Source: Hymenolepis diminuta (taxonomy: Eukaryota; Platyhelminthes; Cestoda; Cyclophyllidea; Hymenolepididae). From it: 64,000 nt of DNA. Shown here piece by piece: positions 13,808 through 26,000 of this stretch. Within the stretch, counting starts at the first letter, position 1. The number at the start of each line of letters is the position of its first letter. The notes beneath the pieces were generated by a model. The model made no database searches, was not told the DNA's origin, and saw only the letters and a list, made by a program, of their open reading frames with translations. Position numbers and translations under genes: made by a program. The stretch covers positions 1,591,185 through 1,655,184 of the forward strand of contig CAADRB010000026.1 of the NCBI GenBank assembly GCA_900708905.1, written 5' to 3'.

Positions 13808-16800
13808 AAATGCACGGCAAGTTTTATTGATAATTAAAGTCTTCTTATCAATGTTATTGCTATGGAGACAGAGAATGATGTACAATCTAAATATGCAATG
13901 CAATTCTGCATTTTCGTTGGCTGTTTCATTCTTTGAAAATTTAAAATAATGGAGCAATTTAAGGGCGACCCTTTTCCTGATATTCAATCAAATTAGCAGA
14001 CAATGATTATGGACATTTTAATAAACCCCAGAAAATATTACAAATATTAAACCGCAAGTCTAACTTCTCATTCTATTATTCACAAGAAAATGCACAAATT
14101 AGTTTTTAAATTAGTTAAATGATTGTTTGAAAATAGTTAAAATTGATTTCTTCCAAAACGTAATTATTACACAGAAGTAAAGGTGTTTTAAATAATTCCA
14201 ATAATTTTAATTTTTAAAAAATTAATCTTTCAATATCGTAAAAGTATTTGGCAAATTTCTGAATTTATTATTACAATAATATTTATTCATAGTTCAATGG
14301 TTACGCAAATATTATTTCAAGCGCATTGTTTATTAACATAATTAAAACTGGCATCCAATCGTTTCTAGGTAGTAAACTTGCGTTTAATTAATTACTACTT
14401 TTTAAATTTTCAAAAAGGAAATGCAAATAGCGATAAGTTTGCGTGCGTAGAGATGTTTATTGAGTTACTTTAATACAAATAGGAGTTGTATCCTTTAAAG
14501 TTCATTTGGGCGCTTCGATATTTTTTTGCACTAAAATGTTTGGGCAATTATTTCAATGCTTTCTAAATAAAAATGGGAAATCACTTACTGAAAGGAGACA
14601 AGAGACCTTGGAGTTATAAAATGGTAATAATACTATGATTTAATAAACTGATTTATGCGCTATTGGAAATGGAAATGATTTTAGGAAAGAATGAATAGAA
14701 GATCTGCCATAATTTTGTCAGTAATATGTTACTAAATTTCCAAATTTCTAACATTTTTAAGTTAACTAAAACCCGCAATTTTTGTTTTTAAATTTTCTTT
14801 TAAGATAAACATGCCTAATTACGTATTAAATGCACCCAAGTGGAAGGGCAAAAATTAAAACCTCCGTGTTTCTTTTAAAATGCATTAAATCAGAAGAAAT
14901 GTAAGTGAGATATGTATAAAACGTTAAATTTTTGTTAAATATATATTTTTTAAAAAGAAAAACTTGCACGATATATTTGTGCAATAGGTTCTTAAATATT
15001 TCCTTTAAAAAGGTCCAAAACGTGTTTTATTTAATAAATTAAATTAAAATTAACAAGTTTGACTGATTATTGAAGTTAGAAGTGACGCTTTATTAGAGGT
15101 CCTTTAGAGAAGGAAAGACACAAGTTTTCTCTGTTATAGCAAAATTGTTTTAGAGTTCGACTCAAACTACATACATTATGGCGGGATTCATACTCAGTCA
15201 AATAAACAATATGGGAGTAAATCGTTATCCCAGTACCAATGGAAATAAAATTAAAATAAATATTAATTTTGTCATGGAAAACTAGTTAATTATTCATAAT
15301 TATATTTTCACATTGGCGCCTTCAAAAAAACTAATGCGCTACTTCCGGCTGAATACCGAACTCGTAGTTTAACTTTCTCAACACTTCTCTTCAACAATTA
15401 ACTGCACAATTTATACTTGAATGGCACCAGAAATGGATTAAATTCCGATTAAAATTTGACTACAGTCGAATGTAATTCAACCTTGAAAAGATTTAAATGC
15501 ATTCCCTCTGATGCCAGTCGAAAGTCCAGTGTTCCATCAGAACTAAATATGATATTATATTACAGTACTTTATTGAATCATTAGGTTATACACAAAATCC
15601 GAGTAAATTTTTAATGCCATAATAGTAATGATTGGCTCATGGAGCGATCACATTGTAATGTCTTTTGGTTTATTAAAATAAGTTTGATAAAATAAAATAT
15701 GTTTATTATTAAAGTAAAATAAAATAAATAAATTAATGTAATTATTTATTAAAATAGTTTTAATGTTAGATCCAGTAGGTATACCTCAATCATATATGAA
15801 ATGAACCGTAACAAAAATGAAATATTTTAAACAGACTTATACGTGGGCGAAAGATAATTTAATTATCCAAAAAGGAATAACTCTAAATATACATTTACAA
15901 AAAAGAAATATTTTAATTATACTAGCGCAATAGTTTTCATTCAAAATTAATTAATTTAACTATTATAATATGCATCTTTGAGGAAATATTTAAACAGTAA
16001 TTTCAAATAAAGTTTGAAAAGTTTTTTTGAGAATTAAGCATTAGACGCCATAAATAAAAGCGCTTTATTACATTTTCGCACGAAATCGGAATTCTTGTTT
16101 TATTCAGGAAAAAAATTATCGACAGTTTTAAAATATCATGTTGGAATTTTACTTTGACTCAGATTAAAGCATATCATTGTTATATTTAAACACTTTAAAT
16201 TAACTCGAGTTTCTAAACAAAAAATATTATTTTTACGGTACTTCGCATCATTTGTTTTAATTAAAAGCTCTAGGTACATTATATGACATCGAATTGTGTA
16301 ACATTTAAAAGATGAGTTCAAATAGAAAGTTACTATATGAAATTTTTAATTGCAAGGCAAGAAAGCACTTAACAGTTAATTACAATTTAAAATACCTATT
16401 TTAAGCAGATAAAGCATGAACTAACAAATCAATTTCGTGCACCAATCAAAACGCCTGCTCTCAAAAGAGATTAGGCAAAATGATATACCACACGGTAAGA
16501 CAAGATTCCTGCAAATAATTCTGCGTTTTATTTAACTAAAATAAATACTGTTCCTTATTTATAATTAGCAGTATTCAAAAATTTATACATTATATTTCGT
16601 GGGAGAAAGCGAGTATTTAATAATGATGTCAGAAGGTGAATGTGGCTTTGCCAGACACAAGATTCAAAATCATATGGATTTATTTTAAGAATGAAAATAT
16701 TAAAATCTGGCTTGTTTTAATTGAAAAGAATTTTTTCAGTGAACAGTATAAAGCATTGCAATACAGAATCATTAGTAATGATTTGAATTTATTTAACGTG

Positions 16801-18102
16801 ACAACTGCAGTTCTATTTTGTTTTAATAAAGACATTTAACAGTTATTTCTCATCTTACAATAAAATCTTTTGATATTTATATGATGCGGTACTAAAATTA
16901 AATATTTAAGTAAAGCTCAAGCAACTGTTACGTTGCCAAGAGATATCTTAACAGTTATTTAAAAGAAACCGTACTTTTAACTTAGCATTCTACTGCATCC
17001 CTAATCCCATCTTGAATCTCCTCTAATTTACATTATGTCTCCTTTAATCTCAGTCTTCATAAAATCAGTAGAGTTAATATAATGAGTAATAAAATAATTT
17101 TTTATGATTTTCTGAACAATTGTATATGAAGCATACCAAAGCATGCATTCTTTTGAGTTAACTTGCAACAATGGCCGACAAAGGATATAAGTCAACTGGG
17201 GAATACATTGATTAGTATCTAAATGGTTGTGTGTAAAAGCAGCGGAAAATGAAGAAGAGAGATTACTCTTTCGGAGTGCACATTTCCACAGAGCTCCATT
17301 TACCACAAAAACTTAATCTCAACTCCTATTTGTCGACTGTTATTGTTCAGGAATTAGCTCAATACGCAAGAGTCCAAAGATTTCCTGTAAAATGTGTTGG
17401 TTTTTCCAGTGCATTTCCTTCCTTTCATTTCTAATAACATCATTTTGTGTATTACTGTGATTTGTATTTAACTAATAGCAGCAGAATATTTATTAAAACT
17501 TTCCAGTAGTGCCTCTTTCCATCTCCAGAGTTGCATAAAAATGGGTTTATACATTACTACCGGTGTGATTTTTAATATTAAAACACCCTTTGTCTGCCGA
17601 TTAATCATCGTGTGTTTCAGGTTCAAATACTGTCACAATTTGAGACAGTATTTACATATCAAATGTCAACAAAAGATAGTAATTTTGTGATTATCCGGTA
17701 AATGCGACTTTTTAGTTACCATTTGACTTTTGAGTTTATTTTTATTGCCGCGGGATTTCCAGATAAATTGTTAAATTTCATTTTGAACAATGGTTCATTT
17801 AAGTAATTAATATTCAAATTTTATGGACTGTTTTATTTTGCAATCATTTAAAATAAAACAATGCTTTTATACAAATTAATAGTTCAAATTCCTCGGGTGT
17901 TTGTCATGAACAGAGTTGATGAGAGAAGCTATTTTCTATTTCATAACTGAACCCTCCATTCGCGAATTACATTAGAGATATGTAATCATTATTATGTTTC
18001 TGTGTTTTATTTCATTAATTTTTGATTGGATTATTTTCAAATTTTTCAAGGTAAAATTGCTCATTTACAGAGGAAATTTCAAGGTTTCCAATGAATCACT
18101 TG

Positions 18103-18120
18103 AATAAATAAATAAATAAA
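18103..18120. repeat. AATA short tandem repeat
   Basis: About 4.5 units of AATA followed by CTTTATT. It could be a retroelement tail, but no element body was recognised next to it. Confidence 0.6.
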
Positions 18121-20050
18121 CTTTATTAGAATCTAAAATTAGCCATGTTATCCTACATTAAAATGCGAGCTGCATGCATTTGGAGAACCACACAGTTATT
18201 TGTTATGGTGCGCATAGGAATTCGACTCCGATGGGGAGGAGGCATTCTCTACAATAAATCTTCTATTTCTCTAAATGCCACCTATTTCATTTCGCCAATG
18301 TCTGCAGTATATATTCACCTTTAATTGCTATGTGTACATATATATCTATATATATATTCGGTGAGTGCCATACAATGCTCGTATTAAAAAGAAAACAACA
18401 TTACTCTCACCTAAGCTTAGAATATGGAATTTATTTAATCACATAATAAAATTGCAAAATAGAAGAAAACTTTTACAATAAATACTTTTAAACCATTCGG
18501 TGAGTCGCAAACAAAGAGTTTCAACACGTATCAGATTATTTTAAAACAGCAATTAATTAACAACTTTCATAAATATGTATTCATGCAAACATTTTACAAG
18601 AATTCAGCCGTGACGTTTCAAAATGTCCCCTTTCAGAATCAATTAGTTATTTCAGAGCACTTAGTTTCTTCTGTCTGGCAGTCATCAAGATTCAGCTCTT
18701 TATGAAATATGCGTAACTTCAAATTAATTCAACAGCGTTCAATTTAAAAACAAATGCTGAAAGGCAGACGAGCCTGTCATTTGTCTTGCGCAAACTTTTG
18801 GAAGAGGAACTGACAATCTTAGTGCTTTGTCTATAAAATCGTTTTCCTAAATGAATTTTCAAGGTTATTTTTCATTTTTATTAATAGTAAATTTTTAATT
18901 TTGCTCTTTCGTCCCTGCCGTGTTTCAATAACTTTTGATAATTAGAAGTGTGAAGAAGTGCAGAAAATTTGAAAAACGCGCCTAATATCCTGAGAAAATT
19001 TGTTTAAATTTGCTTTTTTTATTCACTTTAAATGAATGACGAAAATTTGTTTTCACTTAATAAAATCGTAAATTTATGCCACAATAATTAATTTTTTTTG
19101 TAAATTTTTAAATATTATATTAATATGTGACAACAAAATAATATATTCGGAATCTATGTTTGAAAAAGTAAAATTTAGTCAGAATATCTGAATATATTTT
19201 TGGATAATCGATGTAGCAACCGACCTTAGACACTGGGGTCAAATACCAAACGTCAGCTTAAGGCCTCTGTTTTGGTCTCCCTAAAAAACTATTTTAAAGA
19301 AGTTATTTATCTGCTGCTCTAATTTTTTACCTGATTAAGGCCAAATCATAAACTCCGTTCCTCCAATAATCTGAAGCCCTTTAAATTTATCATTCTTTCT
19401 GATTTACTGGTTCTACGTTAGGCAAAGTGAGAATTGGTATCTTGTTGACTTAGGTGAAATATATGTTCTTTTCGGTAGATTAATGCTTTTAAAATAATAA
19501 ACATTTTGCTTTTATTTGCTGAAACATATTTGCTCCATTATTTTATCCTTTTAATATCTCCTCGTATTTCACCATTTCAGGACAATGTTGTAGTTAAAAT
19601 TCTCTCTTTTCTGATCATTAGGATAACTTATGATAAGTATCTTTACTGTGATGGTGTCTCGAAGCGCTGTCGTTAGCAATTAGATAAGCATTTTTATATT
19701 ATTTACTATTTTATCTAGAAGTTATGCTGTAAAATCAGTTTAAATTATTGTTGTCTGCTTTAGTAGTTTCCTCTATCACAGCTACAAAATAGTTGAGAAC
19801 CAAAAATTCCGTTATATTTGTGCTCCCTATCAGCCGCACTAGGCGGAAAGTGAAGTGGCAATATATCCGGACGGTAGCACAAAAGTCTAACTATGTAGAA
19901 GTGAACCGGGTTGTAAAAGTGATGTACGTGAAGCATTCAGCAAATATAAAGTTAGAGGTACATAATAAAGGAATACTTCCGCAAGAAGCCCGGTTTATTA
20001 ATGCCCAGAATTATTTTAATGCCAAACTAGCAACCATTTCTTAACAAAAC

Positions 20051-20077
20051 AGAAGGGTGGAAAAATGACACCCTTCT
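20051..20077. other. Perfect 9-bp inverted repeat (hairpin)
   Basis: AGAAGGGTG and CACCCTTCT are perfect complements around a 9-nt loop. It lies just after a short open frame (19793-20044) that I cannot tie to any family. Confidence 0.6.
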
Positions 20078-21466
20078 AGATGATTAAACTTACAATTTGC
20101 GAAAAAGACTTCTTGTCAGCATCCTGTAAATTTTACAAACACAAGATGTTTTCACTTAGCCCAGTATTAGGCTTTAATGTTAGATCTTACGATTTACTTC
20201 AACTTTAAATCCGTATATTTGACTCCAAAAGGATTTTTAAAATGCACTTTTGAACTGCATTTCTTTAAATAATCCGCACTTTTTGATTGTAAAGGCGTTA
20301 GAAATTGTCGTCAATTTCTCTCTTCACTTATTTCTGTTATAACATTTCCCAAATATTTTGATTCGACTTTGAAAAGGTGATTTGCTCAAGGACAACAATT
20401 TAATGAATTGATTCATTTCCAAATTGAAGAACAATAGCGGCTTTTATTGAACTCACCATTCCCTTAATTGCATTTGGGAGTTGAGATGAAATCGCTTAAC
20501 TCTATCGAGCACGCAACTGCCTTTACATTCGCCGATATATTTCAGTAGCGCCTTGCATTCATCAGAATTTTGAACTTTGAGCTTCCTCCGATTCCATATA
20601 TAAAACTGCAAATATGCGGAATTAATCTAACTTCCTAATTTATGCCCTTTCAACGTAATATTTCACGAGATTCACTGAAGTGATATGCTTCATTTAAATA
20701 TTATCAGCCTTGACAGGCGCTAGGATACTGATTGTGGCATGTTCATATGTGCTTCCATCTGAAATCGTTAATTCAACACCCGAACTATCCACTTGCATAC
20801 TTAATTTCAATCAGCTCCTTATATGTGTTATACGGTTACCTTTAATTCTAAATACACGGTTAAATCATATTTCCCTAACTCATACAGTATTATGCATGCT
20901 TAAAACGTTAAAAGCTTACTAACTGTTACATGGACGAAAAGTGTTACATGGCGAAACTATTCTACACCTGGCTAGACACTATTAAGCACCCCTTTACGGT
21001 TCTTTCTATTCTGTCCTGCGTAACTGTAATTTTTCCCACTTTTTTACTAACTAATGCAAAAGTGAAATATATTTAACCTTTTTATTGTTTTTTTCCCAAA
21101 ATCTCCCTTAGATTCACGTACGGTTGCAGATATAAAATTCTATCAGTGTATGTTACTGGAAATGTACCCTTATAATTAAATAGAGAACTGCAGATGGGTT
21201 TGAATCGCCGTAATTTGTAAAACGACCAAGTTAAAAGATTTTTAAAAATTTAAATAAAACATAATTTACTTGAAAATGAAATATTCAATGCTTTGATAAA
21301 TAAAAAATTATCTTCTTTCTGCTATTTGCTCATACCTTGCCTTTGTAATAATTCAGTAGCTGAAACATCACATGAGAGAAAAAACGTGTTGAATCAAATT
21401 AATTTAGAATCATATTTGATTTCGCTAAGATAATAATTGCTTTCGATCCTAGCAAAATATATATAT

Positions 21467-22614
21467 AGGGTACGTAAGGTATCTGAGGATACCTATATTT
21501 TCGTAATTTAATCTGATCTGATAACAATTAACGTATCTTTTAAATCAGAAAATCTCACAGCAGATGCTACTGTAACTAATGAAATGAAAAGGCACGCTGT
21601 AATAAAGGTGGAATAGAGCACTTTGGAAATAAAAGATTGCTAGAAGTCGTCAGATCATCTGTTTGCAAAATTAGAAGGGAGCTGAATGAAAACAATGAAG
21701 ATGAATTGGCTGTCACGAGCTAGAGAACCAGACTTGTTCACGCTCTGTTAAATCATTCCCTCACAACACCTGAGTTTGTCAGATGAGTGCATGACATGAT
21801 GGACGGAAATTGCAGGAGATCAATGCGCAATATCTTATTAATAGATTTTCAAGTGTTGGAAGGAACGATAAGACCTCAGACACAAATTAAGCATCCTTAG
21901 GCAAGATCGTCAGTTTTTATCTACAAAAACAGCTCAAGGGAATCGTATAAAGCGTGCAAAACTACTCCTAAACTAATTAAAGCTCCAAGGAGAACAGGAG
22001 TGTTTTTTTATTTTTCTCTAATAAAACAAACTTCCATCAGGATGAAAAAGTCAATCCAAGAAAAAATAGATGGCTATGTGCGGGCAGACCACACTGAAGT
22101 TCCATCTGTTATGTTCACGAAGTTTCCACCAATAGTGATGATTTTCGGTGTTGTTAGCGGTCAAGGGCACATCATGACTCCTCCATTTTTCCACAAGGCC
22201 TTAAAGCCAATGCAGATGCAGATGCCTATGTCGAGGCTCTTCAAACTATTATTGTTATGCCGCTTTGGATAGACAGCGTAGCCAATGGAGAAGGACCTAT
22301 GTCTTCCAACAAGATTCGACGTGGTTGGAAAGGAAGTTAATAAGCACCCCATAACACCAAATCCCCCTCTCTGATGGAAGTAATAGCTCGAGCAATAGAG
22401 GACATGAATAAAGATTACTTGATGAAAGCTTGCAGTGGCTACCGGACTCGAATTGAGTGAGTGATAGAAGCCGAAGGAGGATATAATGAATAAAAATGAG
22501 GTCAAAAGTTGTTATGTCCATTTGTTTTGTCACAAGAAATCGTAAGTTTTAACTATTAACAGTTTCATCTTCCGTTAGTCGTTGAAAGGCGACTAAGGTG
22601 GTCTCAGATATATG
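21467..22614 (+). mobile_element. Decayed mariner/Tc1-type transposon, copy 1
   Basis: Reading across frameshifts and stops, the + strand encodes transposase remnants in order: SLTTPEFVR, CRRSMRNILL, EGTIR, then TEVPSVMFTKFPPIVMIFGV and GQGHIMTPPFF, WIDSVANG, and YLMKACSGYRTRIE with VIEAEGGYNE at the end. This order is that of IS630-Tc1-mariner transposases. The ends carry related inverted motifs (TATCTGAGGATACC near 21480; CTCAGATATATG near 22605) next to TA. About 1.15 kb, the normal size. Compared with copy 2 it lacks about 150 bp after position 22318, which removes the second catalytic-Asp and PDLNP region. Confidence 0.85.
22000..22520 (+). pseudogene. Mariner-type transposase pseudogene, copy 1
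   Basis: The best-preserved part of the copy 1 transposase, broken by frameshifts and in-frame stops (for example in RIE*VIEAEGG). It encodes the middle and C-terminal parts of the protein. The long - strand frames in this stretch are antisense shadows. Confidence 0.8.
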
Positions 22615-22632
22615 TATATATATATATATATA
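22614..22632. repeat. TA microsatellite at transposon end
   Basis: A (TA)n run directly after the 3' terminal motif of mariner copy 1. TA is the usual target of this superfamily, so the repeat may be the insertion site. Confidence 0.8.
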
Positions 22633-22841
22633 ACAAAGAATATAATTATAATATAAATTGCGATTGTGAAATAATGACAAAATTATTTTTCAAACTGGAA
22701 AAAAATATAATTTTAATTATTAATACTATTCTATCTTAGTTGAAAATTTCGCTCGTTATTTATAATTTATTGTGAATTTAAAATAATTTACAAATTGTAA
22801 AAGTCTTTCAATTTTCAAGGCGCACGTAATCTTGTCTGCTC

Positions 22842-22878
22842 ATTGGCTGCTTATTAATCGGGCAAGGAATCTGATTGG
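22842..22878 (+). promoter_or_regulatory. Paired inverted CCAAT boxes upstream of GUK1
   Basis: Two ATTGG motifs (CCAAT on the - strand) at 22842-22846 and 22874-22878, in CATTGGCTGC and TGATTGGTTG, are 32 bp apart, about three helical turns. They lie 86-122 bp upstream of the GUK1 ATG. CCAAT boxes of this form bind NF-Y in animals. No clear TATA box is visible. The assignment is by motif and position only. Confidence 0.45.
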
Positions 22879-22963
22879 TTGTAGTTCTTAAATGGTTGCT
22901 GGTTTATTAGGGAACGAAACAGACACTGGACTTCAAAATCTTCCCACCAAATGTTCCAGGAAT

Positions 22964-23024
22964 ATGTCCTCAAAAGCTTCTTTTATCCGTGAAGAATCTC
23001 CACCCCTCAGAGAAGCCATTGTTG
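22964..23024 (+). CDS. GUK1: GUK1 exon 1 (start codon)
   Basis: ATG at 22964 opens 20 codons (MSSKASFIREESPPLREAIV) plus one base, then donor GTAAGA. An earlier ATG at 22951 is in another frame and meets a stop. The phase (1) fits exon 2. The sequence is not conserved in the family, so the start rests on position and frame only. Confidence 0.65.
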
Positions 23025-26000
23025 GTAAGAAAAGCTGTAGATAAATAACCATTCTAATTAATTTCTTTTAAAAAATTGCCTTACGTATGGAAATTTAATG
23101 AAAGCACCTTTTAGGGCAAAATCATGAAATACGTATGCGTTTTAAAATGAAAAACCCTTTTTTGGTAGGCAAAAAAATTTTATGAAGTTGATTTATATCT
23201 TTTGTAACGAATTATTAAAATGATTAATAATTTACGCGGCATTTATGTGGATAATTTTTAATTACTATGAAATAGCTTTAACGGATAGTTTATATCTGTA
23301 TAAATATTTTGGGGTGTCGGTCGTCCCTCGAAAATGACTTATTTTTGAATTTATATTTATTTTACGCTTATTTATGATTATATAAATGAATGTAAAGTAA
23401 CATTAGAGATTATTTTAAAATAAAAGAGCATTCCTTTTCTTTCAGAAATATTTCAACCATTTTATTGTTTTATTTCACTATTTAAACAAAATTTGAATTT
23501 ATTTAGACAGGAATTTTCAAATACATTATAAATCTAAAAAAATATATTTCCAACCTTATCTATACATGAGGATTTAAAATAATTTTGCTTTAACTCATTT
23601 ACTGCCTAAATAAGCACTAAGATATGTAAATCTCATTTCCGTTTTATCTTGAGTAATTTTAATACATCTAACAAATTATTATTTTGCAATTTCGAAAATA
23701 TCAAATATTTGCTTCGTTAGATCCCACCCCTTCCAAGGCAGTACCTTTGGTGATTTGCGGTCCATCGGGATCGGGGAAAAGCAGCATAATTCAACGTCTT
23801 CTTCTGCGGAATCCCAATATTTTTCAAGTTTGTATTTCACGTAGGTCAAAATTTGCAGATCAAAAAACTACTATCTTGTAACGGGCCACCAGACTGTTGA
23901 GAGTCACCAGTTTGTAGCGGTAGTTGGCTAACAGTAAATGAAAGGAAAAGAACACCAAGGATTGCGTAGAACAGGTTGCATTAAACAAAGCTCAGTACAG
24001 AGTCTCAAGGGAAAATAGAGAATTGGAGGAGAAGGATTGAGCAACGGGAGATGCATTTGACGAGCTAGGGTCCGTTGGTGTGTGTGTTGTGTGTCTGATG
24101 GAGACTATTTATAATCGAGACTTTGGGTGAGGACACGCATAAGGATATGGTTGTATGCGTGCTTNNNNNNNNNNNNNNNNNNNNNNNNNNNNNNNNNNNN
24201 NNNNNNNNNNNNNNNNNNNNNNNNNNNNNNNNNNNNNNNNNNNNNNNNNNNNNNNNNNNNNNNNNNNNNNNNNNNNNNNNNNNNNNNNNNNNNNNNNNNN
24301 NNNNNNNNNNNNNNNNNNNNNNNNNNNNNNNNNNNNNNNNNNNNNNNNNNNGTAGCGGTAGTTGGCTAACAGTAAATGAAAGGAAAAGAACACCAAGGAT
24401 TGCGTAGAACAGGTTGCATTAAACAAAGCTCAGTACAGAGTCTCAAGGGAAAATAGAGAATTGGAGGAGAAGGATTGAGCAACGGGAGATGCATTTGACG
24501 AGCTAGGGTCCGTTGGTGTGTGTGTTGTGTGTCTGATGGAGACTATTTATAATCGAGACTTTGGGTGAGGACACGCATAAGGATATGGTTGTATGCGTGC
24601 TTAATTGGTCGAAATGATTGTAGGAAAAGGAAGGGTCAGTGCAGACAGGACTGGTTAATAACGGGGTTGATTAAACGGTGTCTGTTACTATCGTCTGAGG
24701 TATGTTTACCTTTTCCGATCGATGAGAAATAGGTCAGCTGAGGATACACGATGTTGGTCTATAGAGTGCATGGGGTTACAGGAAAGGTTAAAAGTTTACA
24801 GACATTACTATAAAGATAATTAAATTTGGTGATGATTAGGAATGGTGTAAGATAAAATATTTCGGAGAAAAGGGATTCATCCTTCAGTCTATTTGCTGAA
24901 TATGTCAACATTTATCTTCTCTCTTTATTTATTGCAATAACGCGGAAATAATGTTTACTGATTTCCATGTGATAATTCAATCACCAGAATGACTTTCATT
25001 TTAGACACAACTCGTCCAAGAAGGCCCAATGAAATTGAAGGAAAGGGTAGGCAAAACAATCACCCTTGCGTTTCATTTTCTAACTTTTAAAATTTATATC
25101 TGAAACAGAAAAATAACAATAACTAACGAACAATTTGTTGTTGTATTTCAGATTATATATTTGTAACAAAGGAACAATTCCAAGAAGCCATAAGAAGAAA
25201 TGAATTTGTGGAATATGCCATATTTTCTGGAAACTACTATGGTACAAGGTGAGAAGATGGAATGTATTTAATAAAATGAAGATATATAATTTTGTCTATT
25301 TACGACTATTTGTCACTATGAATATATTCAATTTATTTTTGGTTTTATTCAAACTGCTACTTACCATTTACAATCGAATTGAACTGATTTTATAATTGGT
25401 TAATTTTAATAAATTAGGGAAACTAAAAAATATGCATTAATATGTAATAATAATTTTCTGTAAGTATCCCACCAAAATTATATACATTAAAATTTATAAT
25501 AGAACACTATCATTAATATAAATTCTCTTTATTGTTGCTTATATTGATTTTATTTGAGTTCTCAAGGTCATTGGCTACTGATGACTAGAGATTTTAGCAA
25601 GGCAAATGAAAACCTACTTTTGCTCAAAAAGTTTTTAAAACGCATTCCATACACTGGGAAAAAGAAACACTACACTCTCTGTCTACCTTTAGTGACAGAA
25701 TATAAATTTTCACAAACTTTTCCTCAAACTTTTTCAACACTTTAAAATGCACAAATGTGTTATTGTTTCAAGGCAAGTTCATAAGTATTATTGATTAATT
25801 ATTAAAGGTGGTTCATTTTTCCACAGACTCCTTTCGGAAACTTCAATCATATTTGCCAGGTTATTAAACGTGATGATTTAGGCTTTTCGAAAAGAAAGGC
25901 AGCCAATTAGTGCTGTCATTCAAAAACAAATTGATTTGTTCTGACTTCCCTATTAATATGTGCTTAAAATACATTTAGAGAAGAAAACAAAACATTTGTG

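Larger units (their letters stand above)
2331..21466. other. 19-kb AT-rich gene desert
   Basis: Roughly 70% A+T by eye, with only short chance-like open frames under about 95 codons. It holds microsatellites (13771, 18103) and the hairpin at 20051. Diverged non-coding RNA or lone exons could be missed. Confidence 0.6.

Noticed and set aside
22161..22533. Two - strand open frames of 78 and 114 codons, repeated at 42361-42622 on the + strand
   Set aside because: They are antisense to the mariner transposase remnants and recur only because the transposon does.
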